DNA of 64,000 nucleotides, taken from contig NC_134417.1 of the NCBI RefSeq assembly GCF_030867145.1, positions 10,517,577 through 10,581,576 of the forward strand, in the 5' to 3' direction. The DNA comes from Opisthocomus hoazin (Eukaryota > Chordata > Aves > Opisthocomiformes > Opisthocomidae). Each line of letters opens with the position of its first letter. The first letter of the stretch is position 1. Below, piece by piece: positions 39,701-51,700 of the stretch. A program made the position numbers and the translations under genes. The notes beneath the pieces were generated by a model. It saw only the letters and a program-made list of their open reading frames with translations. It searched no databases and was not told the DNA's origin.

Positions 39701-42700
39701 GTGGCTTTGAGCAACCTGGTCTGGGGGAGGGTATTCCTGCCCATGGCAGGGGGATTGGAACCAGATGATCTTTAAGGTCCCTGCCAACACAAACCATTCT
39801 GTGATTCTGTGTTTTCTCATGTTTCAAAACATATACCAGCCAGTGAAGCAGTGAGGAGGAATTATGCTGCTGTGTTATCCTGAGACGTGAAAAGGAAATC
39901 CAGAGACAATGCTGCTTCTCTGCTTGTCATTCAGTTCATTGAACTAATTGTGGATTTTTCATAATCTTTCCAGAAGATATATTCCTGTTTCTTTTTTAAT
40001 GTGCAGGGTGCTCAGGGTGCTCAAGGATATCCTGGGGAACTTGGACCACAGGGCCCTCCAGGAGCTTCAGTGAGTATGAACTTATGTCTCGCATGTTACT
40101 GTAACCTTTGATCTTCCCAGAAGTCTGTGGAACTACACAATACAAGATCCTGACTCTCCCAGGCTTGTTTGAAGTCTAGGTACCTGTGTATGTGAAATCC
40201 ATATCCTTCTACACACATCTGATAATTTTTTTTTCAGTTTTTTAAATTATTTTTATGCATTATAATTTCCATGTTTTCAGAAGCATCCTTGTCCATGTAG
40301 GCATAAATTTCAATTTTCAAATAATGACCCATAGATTCACTTCAAATACTAATGTGTGTAATGGTAAGAGAGATGTATATGTTTGCAACTGGACTGTGTA
40401 GACATTCTGACACCAACTCACAACAAACTGCAGTTGTAAAGGTAGAAGAAAGAGTAAAAATAGTGATACAAGTGAAAACTGGGTGCTTCAAAACACCTAT
40501 GTTGGTACTGGAGATTTTAATTTTTTTTTATTAAGGAACTCTTTTTTTTTTTTTCCTTTTTTGTAGGGCCTGCCAGGGAAGGCAGGACCTCCTGGACCTA
40601 AGGTAGTCTCAGATTGGTAATAAAAATGAAAACTTCCTGTTATATAAAACATCAATTAGCTTATTTTATAGGTGTGTTTAAAATAAAAAACGTAATGTTT
40701 GGGGACTTTTTTTACAGGGTCTTATGGGACTAAAAGTAATAGGAACCAAAGGAAGAAAGGTAATTGTATAAACTTCTTAAAACATTTTTTTAAATTTTTA
40801 TTTCTGTTTCCTGCTTTTTCTGATATGCTATGGTGAAATGTTTCGGGAATGAAGTACAATGAAATAAAAATTTTCAGTATGTATGTGGAAGCCTTCTATT
40901 GGAAAATGGGAACATGGCAATTAGTATCTAAGAACAAACTGTTTTTGCATAAGAGCCTGTGATATAAACTTCCTGATAGAAGGGCAGAAACCTAGAAGGA
41001 GCCAGTAGTTAATATTTACTAACATATAACATTAAACTCATTTATATATCATTCGCGCAGTGTTACTAAAAGCTTATCTAAGCATGTAAACTTTGGTAAA
41101 TACATAGCACCTGTAGACTCACAACTCCTTAAGGCCAACATCTTTTCAGTGTCAGCCTTTATGATGCTAGAAGACCTCCCAGATTTTGAAAAAGAACGGG
41201 ATGACTTGTCATCCATGTTCTTACTTTGTATCCCATATGATTGACATTAAGCTAGAAATTACTATGAATACTTATATTGTCTCTCAGGATCTGAGCCTGC
41301 AGTTGGAGGACCAGTGCAGTCAGTCTGAATGTGCCTACAGGATTCTTTCAAGAACTTGGGGCATCTCACAGTTATGCTAACTGACCTGCACAGATTCAGC
41401 TGTGAACTGCAACAGCCCTGTCTGACAGTGGAATTGGTTTTAACTTTCTAATTACTACTGGGAATATGCTACAAGTTTCCTGGGAAAATTTCTGTAAATA
41501 GAACCGAGTATTTGTTAGCATTAGCTTAGGTGACCATGGAGCATCTTACTTCCTTATGAAACAGTGATGCATTCTTTGCTGTTATGCTGCAAGTGCACAC
41601 AGAAGCATTCCACTGGCTTAAAATCACAGAAAATTATGGATGTTGCTTTGTTGAGCTCCACAAGAAAGATCACATTTAGGACCTTCCCTGTCCTAAAAGA
41701 TCCTTAATGAAAAAGTGTACTGCGATAGTAATGTTTTTGGTTAAGGACATGTGAAAGCTGATTTTATCTGTCAGCCCTACATTATGATCATCTCCCTGTA
41801 ACACACAGACTGCAATTTTGAAGATACCGCCAAAGACAGTTCATGTATTTTATTGATTGACTTCATCAAATTCAGAGAAAAATTATCATTAAGGACATAC
41901 TTTTTTTTGATTTAGAGTTAAAATGATTGTATAACTTTCAAACAATAGTATTAAAAATTTCAGCTAATTCTAGATACTTTAACAGAAATCAGCATATGTA
42001 TTTTTATATTCCTCAGCTAGTAGAAGGTTGTCATAGTAGTCTTAAGTCTTCCATGTGCCTTTTTTTATTGGAAGATAAATAGCAAGCAAAGAGAAGGGTT
42101 AACTGTATTAACAGCTAAGTGTAATGGCAGAAGAATTGTAATGATGTCAAAAGTATAGAATAGTAACTTGAAGAAATAAAAACACACTGCTTGTAATTGC
42201 TGTATTTCTCTTTTTTTCTTTGAAGGGTGACACTGGCTTAACTGGACCCCCTGGACCACCAGGGACCGTTATTGTGACATTAAGTGGACCAGACAACATG
42301 ACAGTAATAAAATTGTTAAACATCACGTTCGCATAACCCATCTTACTACATTTTACTTTGAGAGGACATTTTCATCTTCATTGTTCCAATAACATTTCTT
42401 TTTACCCATCCTAACATTTTTCCGACTTGTTTAGTTTTCTGAGTGTGTCTGTACAGCTAGCTCAGCTGAGGCCTGTGTATTCACATGGACATCTGCAGGA
42501 TGCCAGTGGAATGCTAAATGCTTATTAGTAACCCACCTGCTATGGATCTCTGAGTGCATGAAAAGTAAATTACTTTTAGCTTTGCCAAATCAACATAGCT
42601 TTTCTGAAAGGCTATCAAAGACACAGCTTTGTTGACCTCGGGGCCTTGTCACTGAAAGTATCAGGACTCTGAGCTACCAGAGTTTCACAAAAGCTTACAA

Positions 42701-45700
42701 CATCTTCGTGTACATTTCATAGCTTATTTTCTCATTGTTTTTACTGGAACATGAGTAATCATGGAACGTGTTGGAAAAACAATGAATGTACAGAAAGGAA
42801 ATACTCTGATTCAGCTTTCATTTTAAATTTTGCTTTGTGAATTAAAATTCTTGAATTTTGTCCTTATATAGAACTTAAACAGCAGTAGTTGATACACAGT
42901 TTTAAGTCTTCACGTATTAACAGAAGAAGTCTTCAACCTGTTATTCACTCGGTTTTCCTTATGTAATTTGCATCTAATCCGTGGAGTTGCCAAACTCCCT
43001 CTCCATTATGTGCAAAAACAAAAAGCAAATTTTGCAACAAGACTGTATTGAGGACAGAAGAGAAAGATTGCCGGAGCAAGGTTCAGCTGTCAGGCACGGC
43101 AGCTCTTCCCTGTTTAAATCAAATATGGACCACATGGAGCACTTCCCAGTCACAGCTGTGGCAGTTTGTCATGGGGGAATGGCATTTTTTCAGAGACATT
43201 GGGCAGTAGGGTTTAAAAACCCCTCAAAACTCCTTATATAAATAGGATGGGGTATGTATATATATATATAAATATATATATATATAAACATGTAATAATT
43301 AGGCAGACCATGAACTTTGGCTTTACAATGACCTCAGAATGTGGCCAAATCCATCATAGCACTACATAGTAGGATAATCTAATCTTGAGCCCACAGAAGC
43401 AGGGAGCACATGGGTAGCCGATGTGTTTACTTATTGGAGGTAACTGTCGCTCCAGTGAAGCATCTAAGGTTTGTTTGGTTTTTGCTTGCAGTTTATTGCC
43501 ATTTCTGGGGATATTTACTCCAGTCCCCTTGCATGCAATCACAGGTAGGTTGTTTTGAACTTGCTCTATTCAGAAATATGTGCAGAGCCAGTTTCTTTTT
43601 CAAACATCCTAGTTTTAGGCAGGAGCACTGATAAGAAGTTTCTGTTTCTTTTAGTCACTTAAGTAGAACCATCTCTGCTTAAAGAAGCTTGCTGGTAACA
43701 TAAGGATTTCCTATCTGTAAAACTTGAGTGTTATGATAAGCACAGAAAAATCTGAGACCATATTAAATTTTGATTTTCTGTGTGATAGGACTTGAAAGGA
43801 GAGAAAGGAGAAAAAGGATCAAGAGGACTTCCAGGGCCAGTGGGGTTTACAGTAAGTGGCCAGAAATAAATCCCTTAAATCCAGATGTTCGGACAGCATT
43901 GTGTAGTAAATGCTACTCTTTAGAGTCCAATATTTACTCTGTTTATTCCAACTAATGAATACAATGCCCATTAATAGCATTCTAACTGAACTTTATTTTT
44001 ACTTTATTTTTACACTTTTTTTTAAAGATAACAAAATAGTAAAAGATATATTTAATTTATAAAATGTGTGTCTCAAAATGTGTTCCTTGAGGGTGGTTTT
44101 GTTACAGGGGCCAGTTGGTGATTCTCAAAGTGAAAAGGGTGACCGAGGAGAACCTGGAGCACAGGTATGTGCAAACAGTTGAATTACACGTATGTTAGTC
44201 TTCTCTGAAAAGAGGTTTTGCACTAGTGTTGCTCTCCAGTTTTTATTTCAGTGCCACTCAGAGCAAATTTTCTCAGTTTCAAAATTCTCTTTCATCTGAT
44301 TCCACCTGGAATTGAAGCTGGCAAGGGATGTCAAAAACAACAAGAAGGACTTCTTCAACTACATCAGTAATAAAAGGAAGGCTAGGGACAATGTGGGGCT
44401 GCTGCTGAATGAGGTGGGTGTCCTGGTGACAGAGGATGCAGAGGAGGGAGAGCAACTGAATGCCTTCTGTGCTTCAGTCTTCAGTGCTGAGGCAGGCCCT
44501 CAGGAATCCCAGGCCCCGGAGGTAAGAGAAGAAGCCCACAGAGAGGATGACTTTCCCTTGGTCGAGAAGGTTCTCCTTCCCCTCTACACTGCCCTACTGA
44601 GGCCTCATCTGGAGTACTCTGTCCTGGTGGACGACAGGTTGACTATGAGCCAGCAGTGTGCCCTGGCTGCCAAGAAAGTTAACGGGATTCTGGGATGTAT
44701 AAGGAGGAGTGTGCCAGCAGGTTGAGGGAGGTTCTCCTTCCCCTCTACACTGCCCTAGTGAGGCCTCATTTAGAGTACTCTGTCTAGTTCTGGGCTCCCC
44801 AGTTCCAGAAAGATGAGGCGCTGCTGGAGAGTGTCCAGCAGAGGGATACGAGGATGATGAGGGGACTGGAGCATCTCTCCTACGAGGAGAGGCTGAAGGA
44901 GCTGGGCTTGTTCAGCCTGAAGAAGAGAAGGCTGCGAGGGGACCTTATAAATGCCTACAACTATCTGAAGGGTGGGTGTCAGGAGAATGGGGCCAAACTC
45001 TTCAGTGGTGCTCAGCAACAGGACAAGGGGCAATGGGCACAAACTGAGGCACAGGAAGTTCCGTCTGAACATCAGGAAGAACTTCTTCCCTCTGAGGGTG
45101 ACGGAGCACTGGAACAGGCTGCCCAGGGAGGTTGTGGAGTCTCCTTCTCTGGAGATATTCAAGACCCACCTGGACAAGGTCCTGTGCAGCCTGCTGTAGG
45201 TGACCCTGCTTTGGCAGGGGGGTTGGACTAGATGACCCACAGAGGTCCCTTCCAAACCCTACCATTCTGTGATTCTGTGATCTAGTAAATCAAACTAGAG
45301 AGTTCAAAGTCAAATAACTGTTCTTATAGGCTCACGTACCGTGACTGCATGAAATAAAGGTCAATTGATGGTGGATGCACTTTTGTTTGTTTTGCTGTAA
45401 AGGTTCTACTCTTGGAGCTTAGTTTAAAAAAAAAGTGCTTTTCTGAACACAGACTGGCCTTATAGTGCCAATGTATATGTAGAAGAGATTTAAAACCCTT
45501 GGGTTCACTTAAGGCAGCAGACTTAAATTAGTATGTTCAACCAGCAGGTATGTGGAGACGTGAAGAAAGTTGAAGAAGTTATTCTGTTAACAAGAGAAGA
45601 TGAGAAGAAAAAAGTCATGTTTATTTTAAAAAACATGCACATTAAAATATAATCTACTTAAGTATATTTATATTTTGAAGAGAATTGACTAGAAAGTTAC

Positions 45701-48700
45701 CACTTTGCATTCAAATGGCTTTCAAACTTTCGGATAAAAACTAATTGATGAAAGACGTGGGTTCTTAGTAACTAAAACTATGAATTTGTAACAGTTTACC
45801 AGTGTAATTGAGGAGAACCCTAAAATATCCAAATAAATCAAAATGTTTTGTGATATTTTCTGAAATAAAAATTTTGATTCCAAATACATTTTGAAAGCAA
45901 TATTAAGCAAAATAATTTTCAAATGAAATATATTTTGAAACTTTTCCTGTACTTCTTCTGATTGCAATAAATTTTCTTCTACAAGGAAAGGTGGCAAGAC
46001 AATACCAGTACTACCTGTAGATTGCTCTTTCTTCAATTGTATGGTACTATAATGATGATGATGATGCTATAGAGCAACTTGATTGTTATATTTATTATTC
46101 CTGTACATTATGAAAATTATAATTTCTATTTGAGTTACTGGTGTAAAGTAATAAATGTTCTTGCTATCCAATGTGTGTTACTCTTGCTCCATCTTCTATG
46201 TTATTTCCATATTATGTCTGTTTGCAAAAGCCCTGTCCTATCATGCAGTATTTCTTAGAACGCTGCTTAATTGACCTCTCCCTCCTTCCTTTGTAGAAGT
46301 AGTAGAGCACCCTTGCTATTCTGCCTATTGACCTTGAAGAATGCTAAGGAAATACAAATTGTGTTAAGACATTGACTGACTGGCTGTTATAAAATGAAAA
46401 CAAAATGTTTCCTTTTGCTATTGAAATTACATCAGTTAGCACAAAATAGCAAATAGTTGTGGATTTTATGTTCTAGAAAAAAATATTATTTTGTGCAAGA
46501 GAGTTTTGAGCCTGTGGTGACATCATTGCAGTTCCCCTTCTTCTGGATTATCATCTTTGGTCAAGTTTTGCCATCTTTTGAGTATTGCTGCTTTTTCTGA
46601 TGTTTGCATTGTAATTCATGGTCTGGTCATATTTTTCAAAATTATTTTAAGTTTCATTGATTTATTCTGTACAAAAAAAAATTCGAAAATATACTTTCTC
46701 CCCTGTTGTTATGAACACGTAATCTTACACTCCCCTTTTATCACTACCTTTTGCTGTCGGTTTTAATGAACCAGTTTTTCCTCATTTCTGCTTTCAAGGT
46801 GGCAAGCAAGGTATCTGTCTTCAGAATTATGTTTCCATTTTCATCTGTTTGTCTCCCCATTTTTCCCACTTCTCTCCCTTCCCTTTGTCTTCTTTTTGTT
46901 GTTGTTGTTATGAATTGTTTAACATGTATTGTTGCAACACCAGGTACCAGGACCCCAGCAGAAGGCTGCTTAATGTGCTGTGCATCGTAGAAAACAGCAG
47001 ATACCTCTGACACACTGCCTCCTTCTGTTTTCACTTTTCCATCTACTGCCCTGTTTCCAGTACCTTTTGAAGTGCATTCCCTATTCTTTTTCATTAAATA
47101 ATTTCTGTTCAAGTCATCTATTAACGCCATTTCCTGTAAGACATAAGTTTCCCTTCAGTATCTTTCCATGCTTACCATTAGAAGGGCTGCTAGCTGCTGT
47201 ATTGTTTTATCATTTATCTTGCTTCTGCAAGGACCTGATTTTGCACCAAGGTTTCTGCACTTGCCTGGCACTTTGTGCTGGTGGAGCATCTGCCTCCACT
47301 AATCCTCCACAGGAGGAGGAATGTCCAGGGAATATCTTGCTCCCTGTCTTAGAGTTTTATGAACATTAGTTACGATTAGAAATAATGAACGTTTTAAAAA
47401 TAACCTTAATGGCTTATCAAAATTTATAAAGACCTAAAATACAGTTATATGCACAGCATTTAGTTGTTATGCTCTTTGAATGCAATGACCCCTCTTGCGA
47501 TCTTCTTAGTATTTTTATTTTGTTTTGTTCGTCCTTTGAAGGGTAAACCTGGAAGAGAAGGTGCCCCAGGACCACCTGGCTTACCGGTAATAAAGGAAGC
47601 TTTCTAAATGTTTCTACGTAGCAGTCATCTGTTTATCACGGTCAAATCTTCATGTCACAGCTTTTTCCCATTGCAGAATGTGTTTGAAAATGTTGATTTG
47701 CGTACACTGTGAAACATTTCCTTTCACACAGCTGACCTTGGCACATAGCATGTCCTCATAGATACATGCAAGAGAGAGAGGCTCAGTTCATAGATGTTGT
47801 CTCTTCTATGTAAAATAAGAAGACTTATTGCTTACTGAGGAGTATCTATTGAGACACAGTCCAAACTATGCAAAATTAATTCTACGGAGTTTAATTCTTG
47901 TTAGTCACATTGAAATTTTTGCAGAAGAGTTAAACCTGCACTTCAGCATAAATCAAGAAGCAAAATGAATAATTTTTAATCACTAGAATCAAGTAAATTC
48001 TTTTAAATGTCTCATTTGTGTACTAATTTAAAAGCTAAAGTTGTTCAGATGTATTTGGAATACTGTCTTCAGTTGGTTGTATATCAATTACACCCTCAGC
48101 AAGTTTGCTGATGACACCAAACTGGTAGAAGTGGCAGATACACCAGAAGGCTGTGCTGCCATTCAGCGTGACCTGGACAGGCTGGAAAGTTGGGCAGAGA
48201 GGAACCTGATGAGGTTCAACAAGGGCAAATGCAGGGTCCTGCACCTGGGGAGGAATAACCCCATGCATCAGTACAGGCTTGGGGCGGACCTGCTGGAGAG
48301 CAGCTCTGTGGAGAGGGACCTGGGTGTCCTGGTGGACGACAGGTTAACCATGAGCCAGCAGTGTGCCCTGGCTGCCGAGAAAGCTAATGGGATTCTGGGA
48401 TGTATTAGGAGGAATGTGGCCAGCAGGTCGAGGGAGATTCTCCTTCCCCTCTACACTGCCCTAGTGAGGCCTCATTTAGAGTACTCTGTCTAGTTCTGGG
48501 CTCCCCAGTTCCAGAAAGATAAGGAGCTACTGGAGAGAGTCCAGCACAGGGCTACGAGGATGGTGAGGGGACTGGAGCATCTCTCCTACGAGGAGAGGCT
48601 GAAGGAGCTGGGCTTGTTCAGCCTGAAGAAGAGAAGGCTGCGAGGGGACCTTATAAATGCCTACAACTATCTGAAGGGTGGATGTCAGGAGGATGGGGCC

Positions 48701-51700
48701 AAGCTCTTTTCAGTGGTGCCCAGTGACAGGACAAGGGGCAATGGGCACAAACTGAGGCACAGGAAGTTCCATCTGAACATGAGGAAGAACTTCTTTACTC
48801 TGAGGGTGACGGAGCACTGGAACAGGCTGCCCAGGGAGGTTGTGGAGTCTCCTTCTCTGGAGATATTCAAGACCCGCCTGGACAAGGTCCTGTGCAGCCT
48901 GCTGTAGGTGACCCTGCTTCGGCAGGGGGGTTGGACTAGATGACCCGCAGAAGTCCCTTCCAACCCCTACGATTCTGTGATTCTGTGTAATTCTTTGATA
49001 TTTACTTCACTTCCACTTTAATGACATTATTAGGGTCACAGTGACCTTATAAATATCTTGTCAAATTTCTTATTGTCCGAATACCCCTTTTCACATAGGT
49101 CTTACTAAAACATGATCTTCATCATGCCAAAATGACCTTCTCAGGACAGTCTAAACACATTCCAGTCTGACAGAGAACGTGGCCTGACAGACCGCAAAGC
49201 TCTACTGCCTCAGCTAACAGAAAGAAAACTCTGTCATGACAAAGGCATGTCATTGCTCTGTTCCCATTTGAACTTAGCACTAACTAGCAGTGCATTCGAC
49301 TGCATAAGCCTCTGAGAAGTCTCTTTTCCTTGCATGTATACACTGGCAGAAAGCTTTAGCAGCAGTGTGCACTATTTTCCCTCCTGGTCTTGCTGACACC
49401 TCTTGAGATCAGCTCCATCATGCGGACTGACCAGGTTCTGGGAGAGGGAGTTGCTGAATGTGATTTTGTTCAGTTTCTCCCCTTTCAGAAACAGTAGTTT
49501 GCAGAGGTAGAACAAACCAGAGCCTCCTACACTCGTGCTATCCAGAGCAGCTCCACCTTGGGATTGGTGGAGTTTGCCATTATAAAGGCAGGTTTGGATG
49601 AGAGACCTGCACTATTTTCCACAGACACGGAACTGTACCCTAAACTGAGTCTTTCCCTGAGATTTCTTCCCCTGAACAAGTCACGTTCACCTTGCCAGTG
49701 CCGTGAAAGATTAAAGCTTTCCAATTTCGATCTTGCTGATGACAATGCTAAAAGATTAATCCTCATAAAATTGTGTACTGTCACCTGCAGGGACGAAAGG
49801 GTGAGCAGGGCAAATCTGGACTGGCTGGCAAGCAAGGAGCTAAGGTATTTATTGTCTGTGGTTTTGTTGGTGCTTTTCAGGATGAGGATAAGGTGTGTTT
49901 TGCGGTTATTGTATTGTTTTATTTATCACTGTGTATACAATATGTTTTACTTTACCTAAAAGACGACAAGTAATGGTATCACGGAATAGGGAATGGATCA
50001 GCTGAAATAGATCATGTGTTTGAAGTGGTGTCCATCTCTGCCTGCTGATGTGTTCCTGTAGTTTTTGGTGTATGTGTCTGAACAGTTGTGTAAGGAACAG
50101 AGACTGGGGTGGTGAAGGACTGTTCAGGAGCAGAAGTTCTTTAATGTTATGAGCAATGTACTGAAGTAACAGTGGGTACCGAATGTCCTGTCATGTATTG
50201 TTTTCAATAAACAAACCCATCTCTGTTCTCTGATGAAGGGGATGAAAGGAAACACTGGTCCACCTGGAGCCTGTGGTCGAGTAAGTCTAAATTATCTTTG
50301 TCATATCATTTTTCTAAACCATTAGAATAAGCCAAACTGATTGTATGAGGCAATAATGCATGTTTGTGATGCTGTAATCAAGGCATGGCTTTCTCAAAGA
50401 ACTGACGATGCTGGGAGTCTTGCAGAGATGGCATCTTCCTTCATGTAGAGCTGGATGCGCGATCAAGGCCTGCTTAGACCTCACTCAGCTCCAGCAATTT
50501 TGGCAGGAGATTGGACTGTCACACAAGAGTTACAAAAATTCACGGAATTTAATTTTGAAACCAATAATTTTAAAATCCCAAGAAGACTTTTTAAAGAAAG
50601 CAAGAGATGCTATGAGCACAATTCCTTTGTCTAGTCAGGCTGTCTTGCTATTTGCTTCCTTAAAGGCCCCATGCGCACCTAATGGAAACCTTCTGCCCAA
50701 ATTGCTCAAAAGAAATAGCTTTGTAAAAAGCTAAATAATTTGTGATATTAACAGAATACCAAAAACCCATTGCTTTTCAAAAATCAGTAGGAGAAAAGTA
50801 AAAGTTTTTAATTTTAAGGAGTGTTTTCTTTTAGAAGTGGTGCATTAGTAGTCCGTTTAAGTGTTTTATATATCAAGGCACAGTACTTATTATACTACTG
50901 ATATGCTGGCAATGGTGCCCATGCAAAATAATCCAGAAAAGAACAAAAATTTGCGGTTATAAAAAAATAGTTACAGCAAATTGCATTTTGGTCTTGCCCG
51001 TCATTTGTAGAAACTTTGAAACATCCTAATGTTAACCTTTAGTAAATTAAGTATTCATTTTTGTAGGAATGAATTTTTAAAGTACATGTGATTTAAGTAG
51101 TTGATTTTTGTCTGTTTTCATGTATGATTATTTAAAAGAGTAGTCTAGATATAGCAGCTGGTGCTGCTTTGAGCCAATGGAATAGGCTAAGTGATTCCCA
51201 GAGGTTTCTTTCAAGACAATTTTCTATTTCTTGCTACCGTAATATTCGTGATTGGGTCTCCAATTTATACTTGTCTGTATAATTGCGTCTGCAGGCAGGA
51301 ATTCTCTGGCAGTTGAGGAACTGGGCTGAAATCCCAGCCCCATCTATTTGTACAGGTCTCTTGGTGTTGTCTGTATATAACAATTACAATTTCTTTTTTG
51401 GCTGCTTGTAATTACCATGTGATTAGAAAGCTCTCATGGTGTCACAACATCAAAATTATGAATCAAATTATAACATTGTTCTAACTAAATGTTCAGCATG
51501 AGGCACTGTGCTTCTCTCTTTGTTCTTACTATTCGTTCTTTTCTTACTATCTTTCTCTTAAGACAGAGTATTATGATTATGTGGTTGGTGAAAAAGGAGA
51601 TGAAGGACCCCCTGGACCTCCAGGACCAAAAGGTCAACGTGGCATGCCTGGTGAGTGGGATATCAAAACTAGGATCTTTTAGCAAGAGCTATCCACTTAA

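Larger units (their letters stand above)
37265..40006 (+). other. COL4A3: COL4A3 intron 9, CR1-rich
   Basis: About two thirds of this intron is CR1: a short minus-strand tail fragment near 37678 and a plus-strand composite at about 38065-39826. The remainder is plain AT-rich sequence. Confidence 0.8.
40070..43788 (+). other. COL4A3: COL4A3 introns 10-13, no other genes
   Basis: Intron spans are 40070-40566, 40603-40717 (115 bases), 40760-42225 and 42304-43788. The last carries a TA microsatellite (43255-43287). No coding or mobile sequence was recognised. Confidence 0.7.

Noticed and set aside
46049..46066. ATGATGATGATG run considered as a small-nucleolar-RNA box
   Set aside because: No partner box or closing stem at a suitable distance; a simple trinucleotide repeat explains it.
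46744..47130. A 128-codon minus-strand frame in intron 15
   Set aside because: No recognisable domain, and the codon use looks like random intron sequence.
49527..49959. Frames of 102 (minus) and 133 (plus) codons before exon 17
   Set aside because: The plus frame runs through exon 17 in the wrong frame, and neither product resembles a known protein.
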